A DNA stretch of 64,000 bases from an uncultured Burkholderiaceae bacterium (GTDB taxonomy: Bacteria; Pseudomonadota; Gammaproteobacteria; Burkholderiales; Burkholderiaceae_B). Below are positions 45,774-54,437 of this stretch, one piece after another. The stretch covers positions 124,001 through 188,000 of the forward strand of contig CAKSZL010000004.1 of NCBI GenBank assembly GCA_934525625.1, written 5' to 3'. The notes below the pieces were generated by a model. That model ran no database searches. It was not told where the DNA came from and was given only the letters and a program-made list of their open reading frames with translations. How positions within the stretch are numbered: the first letter of the stretch is position 1; each line of letters starts with the position of its first letter. The translations under genes and the position numbers were made by a program.

Positions 45774-46817
45774 ATGCAGAACGACCATACCGAAGCCACA
45801 CGAACCGACGAAATCGACTTACTGCAGCTGTGCTGTACCTTGTGGGCGGGCAAATGGCTGATCGTGTCGTGCACCGTATTGGCCATGCTGCTGGCCGGCG
45901 CCTATGCGTTTTTCGTGGCGCAGCCGCGCTACGTCAGCAGCGTGCATCTGAATGCGCCCGTGGCCTCGTCGCTGGACGGCCTCAACCGAGGCCGCGAAGC
46001 GGCGGGCCTGGAACCCTACACGCCTAAAAAGGCCTACGAGTTCTTCGCCCTGAGCCTGACGTCGGACAGCACCTTCCAGCAATTCGTGCGCAGGGTGCTG
46101 AGCTACCCCGAAGACGTCCCGCTATCGGCGTCTCTTCTGGAACAAAACGCCTGGCGCCTGAACATTGCCGTTCCCGACCCCAGGGGGCGCAATCTGTACC
46201 GGGTCACCGCCTCGGCCCACACGCCCGAACAGGCGCAGCAGCACCTGGCTCTCTTTCTGGGCATCGCCCAGGCTCAAGCGATGAGCGCCTTGCTCGACGA
46301 CGCCTCGAACGAAATTGCCATACGCATCGACGGCATAGAAAGCACCCTGGCGTCGCAGCGGGCCATCGCCCTGCAGCAGCGCCAGGATCGCATCGTGCGC
46401 CTGAGGGAGGCCCTGGCCGTCGCCGAGGCCATCGGCCAGGATTCCCCTCAAATCAATCTGGCGCGGCCCTCCAGCCCCGAAAGCCTGAAAGACTATCTCG
46501 AAGGCAAAGAACTCTACGCCCGCGGGGTGCGGGCCCTGAAAGCCGAACTGGACGTGCTGGAATCCCGTGAAAACGACGACGCCTTCATCGATGACCTGCG
46601 CAAGAACGAAGCGCGCCTGAAGCTCTTGCGCGCCATTTCGCCCCAAACCGACTCGCTGCTCTTGTATCGCCTGGACGGCGCCGTACTGACGCCAGTGGTG
46701 CCGGTGGAGCCCCGCAAGGCGCTGATTCTGGCGCTGGCGATGGCCATCGGCGGCGTGCTGGGCGTGTTCTGGGTGCTAGTGCGCAACATGGTGCGCACGC
46801 AGCGCCGGCCCGGCTAA
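45774..46817 (+). CDS. Wzz/chain-length-determinant-type membrane protein
   Basis: 347 aa from ATG 45774; a GTG at 45735 would add 13 residues, overlapping the repeat. Wzz/FepE/Etk topology: helix 1 at about 34-57, a large periplasmic coiled-coil region (58 to about 315), and helix 2 at about 317-338 after the Pro-containing segment PVVPVEPRKALILA. Such proteins set polysaccharide chain length together with Wzy. No O-antigen or capsule genes are nearby, so it is an orphan whose partner is unknown. Confidence 0.8.
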   Translation: MQNDHTEATRTDEIDLLQLCCTLWAGKWLIVSCTVLAMLLAGAYAFFVAQPRYVSSVHLNAPVASSLDGLNRGREAAGLEPYTPKKAYEFFALSLTSDSTFQQFVRRVLSYPEDVPLSASLLEQNAWRLNIAVPDPRGRNLYRVTASAHTPEQAQQHLALFLGIAQAQAMSALLDDASNEIAIRIDGIESTLASQRAIALQQRQDRIVRLREALAVAEAIGQDSPQINLARPSSPESLKDYLEGKELYARGVRALKAELDVLESRENDDAFIDDLRKNEARLKLLRAISPQTDSLLLYRLDGAVLTPVVPVEPRKALILALAMAIGGVLGVFWVLVRNMVRTQRRPG

Positions 46818-46846
46818 GCGGCCAGCCGGCCGCTCCGCTTTACAAA

Positions 46847-47632
46847 TTACAGATATTGCTTGAACCAGGCCAGCATCTGCGCCCAGGCGTCCTGGGCATC
46901 TTCGGCGCGATAGTTGGGGCGGTAATCCGCGTAGAAGGCGTGATTGGCCTGCGGATACACGATGATCTTGCTGGCCTTGGAAGCCTCGCTGCCCTGGGCC
47001 AGCGCCGCCTGCATTTTTTCGACGCCGTCCAGCGGAATGCTGGCGTCCTGGCCGCCGTACAGGCCCAGCACCGGCGCATGCAGCTTGCCGGCGATGTCTA
47101 TGGGCTGGTAGGTCTGGATGGGGCCGTGGCCGGTAATCAGCTTGCCGTACCAGGCCACGCCCGCCTTGCATGCGGGGTTATGGGCCGCGTACAGCCAGGT
47201 AATGCGCCCGCCCCAGCAATAGCCCGTCACCCCCAGGCGCGCGGCATCGCCGCCCTGCTGCCCCGCCCACTTGGCGGCGGCGTCGAGGTCGGCCAGCACC
47301 TGGTCGTCCGGCACCTTCGAGACCAGTTCGCCCAGCAGCGTGGGCACGTCGGGATAGGCGTTGGCGTCGCCCTGACGCTGGTAGTGCTCCACCGCAATGG
47401 CGAAACAACCGGCATGCGCCAGGCGGCGGCAGACGTCCTGGATATGCTCGTGCAGCCCGAAGATTTCCTGCACCACCAGCACGACCGGCGCGCCCTGCTT
47501 GCCTTGCTGCACGGCATGGTAGGCATCGATCTCGCCATCGAAGGTGGGAATCCGCACGCGCCCGTGCGTCAGGCCCTCGGCGCTGGTGTGGATGGTCGTT
47601 TCGGCCTGGCCGGTGATGGGTGAGAAACTCAT
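46847..47632 (-). CDS. Dienelactone hydrolase family protein
   Basis: 261 aa from ATG 47632 (RBS GGAGGAAA). Alpha/beta hydrolase with nucleophile Cys in GVTGYCWGGR, acid Asp in GLYGGQDASIP and His in ANHAFYADYRPNY: the DLH Cys-Asp-His triad. EIFGLHEHIQDVCRRLA matches the carboxymethylenebutenolidase-like group. The physiological substrate is unknown. There are no chlorocatechol genes nearby. It follows polA on the same strand with an 89-bp gap on its upstream side. Confidence 0.88.
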   Translation of the reverse strand: MSFSPITGQAETTIHTSAEGLTHGRVRIPTFDGEIDAYHAVQQGKQGAPVVLVVQEIFGLHEHIQDVCRRLAHAGCFAIAVEHYQRQGDANAYPDVPTLLGELVSKVPDDQVLADLDAAAKWAGQQGGDAARLGVTGYCWGGRITWLYAAHNPACKAGVAWYGKLITGHGPIQTYQPIDIAGKLHAPVLGLYGGQDASIPLDGVEKMQAALAQGSEASKASKIIVYPQANHAFYADYRPNYRAEDAQDAWAQMLAWFKQYL

Positions 47633-47721
47633 TTTTCCTCCGTGAAGAATCAAACGATAAAACGTTCAGGTCGTGTGGGGCGGCGGGCGGGTTAGCAATA
47701 TATCAGCGCTCCACCTTCCCC

Positions 47722-50448
47722 TTAATGCGCCTGCTCCCAGTTGTCGCCCACGCCCACTTCGGCCACCAGCGGCACGTCCAGCGTCGCCACCTGGCACATC
47801 AGCGCGGGCAGCTCGCGCTTGAGCGCGTCCACTTCGTCCAGGGGCGCTTCCAGCACCAGTTCGTCGTGAACCTGCATGACGAGACGCGTCGCCATGTTTT
47901 CTTTTTCGAGCCAGCGCTGCACCGCCACCATGGCCATCTTGATGAGGTCGGCGGCCGTGCCCTGCATGGGCGCATTGATCGCCGCGCGTTCGGCGGCGGC
48001 CTGGCGCGGGCCTTTCTTGCCGCCTTGCAGATCGGGCAGCCACAGACGCCTGCCGAATACGGTTTCGACGTAGCCCTGCTCGCGCGCCTGGGCCTTGATG
48101 CGGTCCATATAGCTGGCCACGCCCGGATAGCGCGTGAAATAGCGGTCTATGTAAGCGCGCGCCGCATCGCGCGTAATGCCCAGGTTGGACGCCAGGCCGA
48201 ATTCGCCCATGCCGTATATCAGGCCGAAGTTGATGGCCTTGGCCGCGCGGCGCTGCTCGGAGGTGACCTCGGGCAGCGGCACGCCGAACACCTCGGAGGC
48301 GGTGGAGCGGTGAACGTCTTCGCCGCGTGCGAACGCGCCCTGCAGGTTGGCGTCGCCCGATACGTGCGCCATCACGCGCAGTTCGATCTGCGAATAGTCG
48401 GCGGACAATATCTTGCCCTCGGGCGCGATGAAGGCGGCCCTGACGCGGCGGCCTTCCGCCGTGCGCACGGGAATGTTCTGCAGATTGGGGTCGGAGGACG
48501 CCAAGCGGCCGGTGATGACGGCGGCCTGGGCATAGCGGGTGTGCACCCGGCCCGTGCGCTCGTTGACCATGCGCGGCAGCTTGTCGGTATAGGTGGACTT
48601 CAGCTTGGCCAGCGCGCGGTATTCCAGCAGCACCTGCGGCAATGGGTAGTCGTGCGCCAGCTTGGTAAGCACGTCTTCGTCGGTGGAAGGCGCGCCGCCC
48701 GCCGTCTTGCGCACCACGGGCAACTGCATGCGCTCGAACAGGATCTCGCCCAATTGCTTGGGAGAATTCAGGTTGAAAGGCTGGCCCGCCAGTTCGTGCG
48801 CCTTGGCCTCCAGCTTTTGCATGGCCAAGCCCAGCTCGTGGCTTTGCGCCTGCAAGACCTTGGCGTCTATGCGCACGCCGTTGCGCTCTATGGTGGTGAG
48901 CACCTCGGAGACCTGCACCTCCAGCAGATAGATGCGCTCCAGCCCTTCGGCCTCGGCCACCTTGGGGCGCAGCACCTGGTGCAGCTGCAAGGTGAAGTCG
49001 GCGTCCTCGCTGGCGTAATGCGCCGCCAGGGAAACATCTACCTCGTCGAAGCCGATTTGCTTGGCGCCCTTGCCGCACAGGGCTTCGTAATCGACGCCGC
49101 TGCGCCCCAGCCAGCGCTGGGCCAGCTCGTTCAGGTTGACGCGCCGGTGCGATTCGAGCACGTAGGCCTGCAGCATGGTGTCTTCGGCAATGCCGCGCAA
49201 GGCGATGCCTTCGTTGAGAAAAACGTGGGCGTCGTACTTGGCGTTGTGCAGCAGCTTGGGCTTGCCGGCGTCTTCCAGCCAGGGGCGCAGCAACTTCATG
49301 GCCTCGTCGAAAGGCAATTGCTCGGGGGCATCCGGGCCGCGATGGCGCAGCGGCAGGTAGCAGGCCTCGCCCGGCGCCACGGCCAGCGACAGCCCCACCA
49401 GACGCGCCTGCATGGGGTCTAGTGAAGTCGTCTCAGTGTCCAGCGCCACGAGGTCGGCTTGCCCGATTTTCTTCACCCAGGCCTGCAGGGCCTCCATGGT
49501 TTGCAGCGTTTCGTAATGCGTTTCAACGGGCGCGGGCGGCGCCTCGGCGGCCGCGGCCACGCGGGCGTCTTGCTCGGGAATGCGCTGCGGGTCGCCGGTA
49601 AGCTCGCGCAGCCAGGTGCGAAAACCGTAGGTTTCGTACAGATACAGCAGCTTGTTGGGGTCGGGCTCGCGCGGGGCCAGGTCTTCGAGGCCGTCTCCCA
49701 GAAAGGGGATGTCGCAATCGCAGCGTATCGTCACCAGCTGGCGCGTCATCTCGAAATTGGGAATGGCTTCGCGCAGATTGTTGCCGGCCACGCCCTTGAT
49801 GTCGTCGGCGTGGGCCACCAGATTGTCCAGCGTATCGTAGGCGGCGAGCCACTTGGCGGCGGTCTTGGGCCCCACCTTGGCCACGCCGGGAATGTTGTCC
49901 ACGGCGTCGCCCATCAGCATCAGGTAATCGATGATCTGGTCGGGGCGCACGCCGAATTTGTCGATGACGCCCTGCACGTTCTGCTTCTCGCCGCTCATGG
50001 TGTTGACGAGTTCGACGTGCTCATTGACCAGTTGGGCGATGTCTTTGTCGCCCGTGGAAATGACGGTGTGCACGCCCTGGCGCGTGGCGCGGCAGGCCAG
50101 CGTGCCGATGATGTCGTCGGCCTCGACGCCGGATACGGTGAGCACCGGCCAGCCCAGCGCCTCGACCATCTGGTGTATGGGGTCGATCTGCGCGGCCAGG
50201 TCTTCCGGCATGGGCGGCCGATGCGATTTGTACTCGGGATAGATGTCGTCGCGGAAGGTGCCGCCCTTGGCATCGAAGACGCAGGCGGCATAGTCCGCCT
50301 TGTAATCTTGTACCAGTCTCCGTAACATCGCAGTGACGCCATACAGGGCGCCCGTGGGTTCGCCGCGCGCATTGCGCAGGTCGGGCAAAGCGTGATAAGC
50401 CCGATACAGGTAACTGGAACCATCAACGAGCAACAAGGTTTTTTTCAT
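47722..50448 (-). CDS. polA: DNA polymerase I
   Basis: 908 aa from ATG 50448; an in-frame upstream extension lies over the neighbouring gene and is rejected. 5'-nuclease domain (1 to about 290; LLVDGSSYLYRAYHALP), 3'-5' exonuclease domain with intact DTET motif (LVALDTETTSLDP) indicating proofreading, and a polymerase domain with motif A ADYSQIELRVMAH, motif B AAKAINFGLIYGM and motif C VMQVHDELVLEAP. Normal length. Its start codon overlaps by 2 bp the start of the divergent LOG gene. Confidence 0.96.
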   Translation of the reverse strand: MKKTLLLVDGSSYLYRAYHALPDLRNARGEPTGALYGVTAMLRRLVQDYKADYAACVFDAKGGTFRDDIYPEYKSHRPPMPEDLAAQIDPIHQMVEALGWPVLTVSGVEADDIIGTLACRATRQGVHTVISTGDKDIAQLVNEHVELVNTMSGEKQNVQGVIDKFGVRPDQIIDYLMLMGDAVDNIPGVAKVGPKTAAKWLAAYDTLDNLVAHADDIKGVAGNNLREAIPNFEMTRQLVTIRCDCDIPFLGDGLEDLAPREPDPNKLLYLYETYGFRTWLRELTGDPQRIPEQDARVAAAAEAPPAPVETHYETLQTMEALQAWVKKIGQADLVALDTETTSLDPMQARLVGLSLAVAPGEACYLPLRHRGPDAPEQLPFDEAMKLLRPWLEDAGKPKLLHNAKYDAHVFLNEGIALRGIAEDTMLQAYVLESHRRVNLNELAQRWLGRSGVDYEALCGKGAKQIGFDEVDVSLAAHYASEDADFTLQLHQVLRPKVAEAEGLERIYLLEVQVSEVLTTIERNGVRIDAKVLQAQSHELGLAMQKLEAKAHELAGQPFNLNSPKQLGEILFERMQLPVVRKTAGGAPSTDEDVLTKLAHDYPLPQVLLEYRALAKLKSTYTDKLPRMVNERTGRVHTRYAQAAVITGRLASSDPNLQNIPVRTAEGRRVRAAFIAPEGKILSADYSQIELRVMAHVSGDANLQGAFARGEDVHRSTASEVFGVPLPEVTSEQRRAAKAINFGLIYGMGEFGLASNLGITRDAARAYIDRYFTRYPGVASYMDRIKAQAREQGYVETVFGRRLWLPDLQGGKKGPRQAAAERAAINAPMQGTAADLIKMAMVAVQRWLEKENMATRLVMQVHDELVLEAPLDEVDALKRELPALMCQVATLDVPLVAEVGVGDNWEQAH

Positions 50449-51121
50449 GGATAAGATCGTGCGTTCAAGCGCCGCGCAGCAAATTCCCCAAATTATGTCA
50501 GAAATGCAGCATGCCGCCGACATGCTGCAAAGCGTCGGCTGGTGCGTTGCCGTATTCGGCAGCGCCCGCATTCCAGAGGACTCACCGTATTACACCATGG
50601 CGCAAAGCTTGGGGCAGCGCCTGGCCGCGGCCGGCTTTCCGCTGATCGCCGGCGGCGGCCCCGGCATCATGGAAGCCGCCAACAAAGGCGCCTACGAATC
50701 GGGCGGCGTCAGCATCGGCCTGAACATCAAGCTGCAGCACGAAAGCAAAGGCAACGACTACCAAACCCACCGGCTCAACTTCGAGTATTTTTTCTCGCGC
50801 AAAGCGACTTTCTTCATGCACAGCGCGGCCTACATCGCCCTGCCGGGCGGAATGGGCACGCTGGACGAACTCTTCGAAGTGCTGACGCTGCTGCAAACGC
50901 GCAAGGTGCCGCCGGCCCCGGTCATCCTGATAGGCACGGATTTCTGGCCGGGGCTGCTGGACTGGATGAGCGAGCAGTTGCTAAGCCGCGGGCTGATCGC
51001 CCAGACCGACCTCGACCGCATCATCCTGACCGACGACCCCGACGAGGCCATCAAGCACATTCACGACTTCTGCCGCGAATATGCCAGCCAGTTGTGCGGC
51101 GAAGCCATCATGCCCGAATGA
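50447..51121 (+). CDS. LOG-family (TIGR00730) protein
   Basis: 224 aa. Conserved FGSARIPEDSPYY, GGGPGIMEAANKGA (PGGxGTxxE-type partner) and ALPGGMGTLDELFE identify the LOG/lysine-decarboxylase-like fold; some members are cytokinin riboside phosphate hydrolases or nucleotide pyrophosphatases. The start is uncertain: ATG 50447 overlaps the polA start on the other strand, while ATG 50495 or 50504 would leave room for a promoter. A hairpin follows the stop. Confidence 0.85.
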   Translation: MDKIVRSSAAQQIPQIMSEMQHAADMLQSVGWCVAVFGSARIPEDSPYYTMAQSLGQRLAAAGFPLIAGGGPGIMEAANKGAYESGGVSIGLNIKLQHESKGNDYQTHRLNFEYFFSRKATFFMHSAAYIALPGGMGTLDELFEVLTLLQTRKVPPAPVILIGTDFWPGLLDWMSEQLLSRGLIAQTDLDRIILTDDPDEAIKHIHDFCREYASQLCGEAIMPE

Positions 51122-51126
51122 CAATA

Positions 51127-51149
51127 CCGCCCAATACCGGGCGGGTTTA
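51127..51149 (+). terminator. Possible terminator after the LOG-family gene
   Basis: CCGCCC-AATACC-GGGCGG followed by GTTTAAAAC, 5 bp after the stop. The stem is short but GC-rich and the T-tract is weak. Confidence 0.4.
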
Positions 51150-51254
51150 AAACAAGCAAATCGGCTATAGCATTTCGATTTAGACGTATCTCTTGCGAGG
51201 TAAGTGCCAACCCGCCCGCCGCTGGGATTGGACTGTGTTCTTGAGCCGGTCGAA

Positions 51255-51448
51255 AGCCGGCGCAGGCTTGGCCGTGCGCATCGTCCGGCCCTTCGGGCTG
51301 CCCGACTGGCGCACCGCAGGCCGGGCGGCAGCAGAACTCAACCTCGCCGCTGCGCGGCTCGGGATTCAGACAGGCTGGCGCCGACACCCCCCGGCCCACG
51401 GCACACCAGTCGGCGTACGCTGAACGCACGGCCAAGCCTGCGCCGGCT
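51255..51448. repeat. Large inverted repeat (palindromic element)
   Basis: The 24 bases at 51255-51278 (AGCCGGCGCAGGCTTGGCCG...) are a perfect inverted copy of 51425-51448. A second, inner pair (51303-51324 and 51391-51412) matches at 17 of 22 positions. Weaker complementarity extends outside to about 51183 and 51485. The transcript would fold into one long hairpin. It abuts the truncated end of the MITE. Confidence 0.7.
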
Positions 51449-51494
51449 CTCGACCTCAGCGTTGGCTAAACTTGCAAGCACCTAAACCCAAAAA

Positions 51495-51613
51495 ATCACT
51501 GTCAGGCAAGGCGCAAACCACAGCCATAGCCGTAGCTATGGCGAGGATTTGCAACGCAGCATGGCGGCGATTGCAGCATTTTTATGAAACGAATTTCTGG
51601 GACAGGACACTAG
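51495..51613. mobile_element. Truncated copy of the 165-bp MITE
   Basis: Near-identical to the right two-thirds of 35652-35816 (ACTGTCAGGCAAGGCGCAAA onward), with the right terminal repeat present at two substitutions (GAATTTCTGGGACAGGACAC). The left terminal repeat is missing. Its terminal CTAG supplies the stop codon of the minus-strand oxidoreductase gene. Confidence 0.78.
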
Positions 51614-53202
51614 CGCTTCTTCAGCAAAGTTTGCGCCACCAGATACCCCGAGCCTCCGCCCAGCCCCGGCCCCGGGTGCGTGGACGCGCCGATGTGGAAG
51701 ACGTTTTTGTACGGCGTACGATGCGCCCGCGCGCCGTCGGAGCCGGCGAAAGGACGCATCCAGAAGAACTGGTCCGGCGAGCAGATGCCCGAATAGGGGT
51801 CGCCGCCCACCAGATTGCAGTTCAGGCTCTCCAGATCGCCGGGCGAGAAGGCGCGGCGGCCGATGATGAGTTCGGGCAGGCCCGGCAATACTTTTTCCAG
51901 GCGCGCCTGGATGCGGTCGGCCATGGCTTCGCGCACGGTTTCGTTCCAGCGGCCGTCCTCGGGCACGACGATTTCGCCAGCGGCGTCGCCCTTCAGCTGA
52001 GACGGCATCTCTTGCAACTGCAGCCATAGTATCCACTTGCCTTCGGGCGCACGCGTGGGGTCGGCAGCCACCGGCTGGCCGATGGCGATGGACGGCGCGC
52101 GCGGCAGCAAGCCGTTGTTGGCCTCGGTGACCGACATGCTGACGCCTTCCAGGGTGTCGGCCAGGTGCACCAGCGGCACGTTCAGCATTTCCGGGTCGCG
52201 CCAGGGCGCCGGCCCGTTCAGGGCGTAATGTATCTGCATGCAGCCGCGGCCGAAGGCGTAGCCCTGGGCGCGCGTGCGCACGGTTTCGGGCGCTTGCGGC
52301 AGCAACCTGCCGTATAGCTGCGGCGGCGTTACGTTGCACACCACGGCCTCGCTGGCGCCGTAGGCGACGCCGTTGGCCATGACGCCGGTGGCGCGCCCGC
52401 CCGACAGCGTGATCTGCTGCACGTCGACGTTGGTAAGCACCTCGCCGCCGTGTTTTTCGATGATGCGCACCATCGCATCGACCAGATTGCTGCTGCCGCC
52501 CTTCACCACGGGCATGCCGCCCGCCACCACGGCGGCGAACGTCAGCTTGCCTATCAGCGCCGAGCTGGCGTCGTCCGGCCCCAGGCCGGTATGCAGCACC
52601 CAAGGCGCGATCATGGCGCGCGTGATGTCGTGGGACAGCGCCCGCTGCGACCAGCGCCGGAAGCTTTCCAGCGACTCGGCGGCAAAGCCCATCAGGCCGT
52701 CCACGCTGCGCTTGCGCCACTCCGAGAACAGCAGCTTGCCCAGCTTCCAGTCGTAGGGGTCGCTGCCCAGCAGGCCGAAGGTGAGCGCGGCGTCTTTTTC
52801 GAACAGTTGCGACGCCATGGCGCCGAAGGCCTTGCCGTCGCCGGGCGCCAGCGCCTCGATGCGGCTGACGGCGTCGGCAATGTCCTGCTTGAGGGCCAGG
52901 CAGCGGCCATCGGTGGTGGCGATGCCGGTGGTATAGGCGTTGGAGACGAACTCGACGCCCTCCTGGGCCAAGGCGTCTTTGAGTTCGGGGTATGCGGCCC
53001 CGCCCATGAACAGCGGGTACCAGCTGGAGAGCACTTCGTGGGTAAAACCCGGAAAAAGCTCTTCGGTGCGTATGCAGCCGCCCACACGGTCGTTGCGTTC
53101 CAGCACGCGCACTTTTTTACCCTTCAGGGCCAGCAGCGCGGCGCACACCAGGGAGTTCATCCCACTGCCTACGACGACGACTTGGGTCTTAGCCACACTC
53201 AT
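51610..53202 (-). CDS. CrtI/phytoene-dehydrogenase-like FAD oxidoreductase
   Basis: 530 aa. N-terminal FAD-binding Rossmann motif VVVGSGMNSLVCAALLA with the downstream acidic residue in VRVLERNDRVGG. C-terminal FAD contact region NVFHIGASTHPGPGLGGGSG. It belongs to the broad CrtI/NAD(P)-FAD oxidoreductase group; no carotenoid genes are near, so a carotenoid role is not supported. The stop codon (51612-51610) lies in the end of a MITE remnant, so the last residues (LLKKR) may differ from the ancestral end. It is downstream of the cyclase-family gene reading the other way in order, with 101 bp holding a hairpin repeat between them. Confidence 0.83.
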   Translation of the reverse strand: MSVAKTQVVVVGSGMNSLVCAALLALKGKKVRVLERNDRVGGCIRTEELFPGFTHEVLSSWYPLFMGGAAYPELKDALAQEGVEFVSNAYTTGIATTDGRCLALKQDIADAVSRIEALAPGDGKAFGAMASQLFEKDAALTFGLLGSDPYDWKLGKLLFSEWRKRSVDGLMGFAAESLESFRRWSQRALSHDITRAMIAPWVLHTGLGPDDASSALIGKLTFAAVVAGGMPVVKGGSSNLVDAMVRIIEKHGGEVLTNVDVQQITLSGGRATGVMANGVAYGASEAVVCNVTPPQLYGRLLPQAPETVRTRAQGYAFGRGCMQIHYALNGPAPWRDPEMLNVPLVHLADTLEGVSMSVTEANNGLLPRAPSIAIGQPVAADPTRAPEGKWILWLQLQEMPSQLKGDAAGEIVVPEDGRWNETVREAMADRIQARLEKVLPGLPELIIGRRAFSPGDLESLNCNLVGGDPYSGICSPDQFFWMRPFAGSDGARAHRTPYKNVFHIGASTHPGPGLGGGSGYLVAQTLLKKR

Positions 53203-53226
53203 GCAAATCTCCAGCTAAATAGAAAA

Positions 53227-53295
53227 GCCCCCACGCCTTCGGCTTGCAGTCCCCGAGGGGACGCTTTTTGCCTTGGGAGCGGCACGGCGGCAAAA
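53227..53295. repeat. Dispersed hairpin repeat, family 1 copy B
   Basis: Matches 1066-1140 with a 4-base deletion and a few substitutions. It contains GTCCCCGAGGGGAC followed by GCTTTTTGCC, and TTTTTGCC/GGCAAAA pairing. It lies between two minus-strand genes, 8 bp from the 3' end of the cyclase gene, so it may act as a 3'-end structure for that gene. Confidence 0.75.
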
Positions 53296-53303
53296 CACCA
53301 AAC

Positions 53304-54080
53304 TCAGGACACCAGCGCGAGCACGCGCAGCGGGCTGCCCGAACCGCCCTGGATCTTGAGCGGCGCGGCCACGATGACAGCGCCCGTGGGCGGCAGTTGG
53401 TCGAGGTTGTTCAGGCACTGCAAGCCGTACTTGTTGGCGCCGTGCATCAGCGTGTGGCAGGGGTACGGCGTGGACCAGGCATACGACTGGCCGGCGTCGG
53501 TGTTGATGGTTTCGACGCCGAAGCCCAGCACGTTGCGCTCTTTGATGAGCCACGTGACAGCCTCTTCGCTGGGGCCGGGGGTGTGGGCGCCATCTTCGCG
53601 CATGTTGACGTAGGAAGCCGGGTTGCTCAAGCGCTTGGCCCAGCCGGTGCGGAACAGCACCCAATTGCCTTCGGGAATACGGCCGTGCTTGGCTTCCCAT
53701 TGTTGCAGGTACTCCACCGTCAGCACCCAGTCTTCGTTCTGGCTGACCTGCTCGGTGGCGTCCACCACCACGGCGGGCGCAACGAATACGGACGGATCGA
53801 TGGTGTCCACGGTGTTCTGTGGATAATCCTTGCCGGTAACCCAGTGCGCGGGGGCGTCGAAGTGCGTGCCGGTATGTTCGCCACAGGTGAAGTTGTTCCA
53901 GTACCAGGCGGGGCCGGCGTCGTCGTACTGGGAAATGCGCTCGATCTTGAACGCGCTGACCTGGCCGAACTGGGGCGGCAGTTGCAGCGGCGGAAAATCC
54001 GGCGACAGCGTGTGGGTCAGATCGACGACCTTGAAATTGCCTTGGGCCAGCAAGTCGACCAGTGTGTTCGGGGATTGCAT
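53304..54080 (-). CDS. Cyclase-family (KynB-like) metal-dependent hydrolase
   Basis: 258 aa from ATG 54080 (RBS GGAGAAA); the in-frame start at 54125 is rejected. Metal site motif HTGTHFDAPAHW (HxGTHxDxPxH) is intact. Related enzymes include kynurenine formamidase KynB and isatin hydrolase. It is longer than typical KynB (about 210 aa), with an aromatic insert (YWNNFTCGEH region). The substrate is unknown. Its upstream region has two short perfect palindromes that may bind a regulator. Confidence 0.85.
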   Translation of the reverse strand: MQSPNTLVDLLAQGNFKVVDLTHTLSPDFPPLQLPPQFGQVSAFKIERISQYDDAGPAWYWNNFTCGEHTGTHFDAPAHWVTGKDYPQNTVDTIDPSVFVAPAVVVDATEQVSQNEDWVLTVEYLQQWEAKHGRIPEGNWVLFRTGWAKRLSNPASYVNMREDGAHTPGPSEEAVTWLIKERNVLGFGVETINTDAGQSYAWSTPYPCHTLMHGANKYGLQCLNNLDQLPPTGAVIVAAPLKIQGGSGSPLRVLALVS

Positions 54081-54437
54081 CGTGTTTCTCCTTACAGATT
54101 GCATTTGGCGTTTCGGCCTGGACATCCGTTGCGCAGCGTTGAGGGGTTTCCCTCTGTATGACGCCGGATAGACTTAGTTTAAACTTGAATGATTAGCTAA
54201 TTGTGCGGCTCAAGGCACGAGTTTTCCCTAGTGTTTTGACCTCTTTCCCCGCTCGGCGGCATCGGTGCGACACGTTTCACGGCAGTCTGCCATGAATCGG
54301 CCGCAAGCCGATATCCGCATTTCGAAAGCAAATGATCCGCTTTCGGCATCCCCGCTTTTCCACCCATGCCCCGCCCGCCGATGAAGCGTGCGGGCCGCTG
54401 CATAAGCCAGCCGCGGCCGACAACGAAGGCGGGAGCG
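54081..54437. other. Regulatory intergenic region upstream of the cyclase gene
   Basis: 357 bp. It contains the leader of the cyclase gene, two 10-bp perfect palindromes (54176-54185 and 54192-54201) in an AT-rich segment, and beyond about 54220 GC-rich sequence without a convincing gene up to the end of the EamA-type gene. Confidence 0.5.
54176..54201 (-). promoter_or_regulatory. Paired palindromes, candidate operator of the cyclase gene
   Basis: AGTTTAAACT (54176-54185) and ATTAGCTAAT (54192-54201) are each perfectly palindromic, with centres 16 bp apart, about 100 bp upstream of the start. The second resembles MarR-type half-site composition. The AT-rich setting contrasts with the surrounding GC-rich DNA. 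No regulator gene is adjacent. Confidence 0.4.

Larger units (their letters stand above)
51122..51609. other. Gene-free accessory stretch
   Basis: 488 bp. It holds a probable terminator for the LOG gene (51127-51149), a large imperfect palindrome (51255-51448, arms extending to about 51183-51485) and the truncated MITE (51495-51613). The short reading frames across the palindrome on both strands show no domain or RBS and are not accepted as genes. Confidence 0.6.

Noticed and set aside
47620..49422. 600-codon plus-strand frame opposite polA
   Set aside because: Antisense shadow of polA; His/Arg/Gly-rich translation without family character.
51061..51435. Minus-strand 124-codon and plus-strand 76-93-codon frames over the palindrome
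   Set aside because: They run through inverted-repeat DNA, lack an RBS and recognisable domains, and overlap the LOG gene end.
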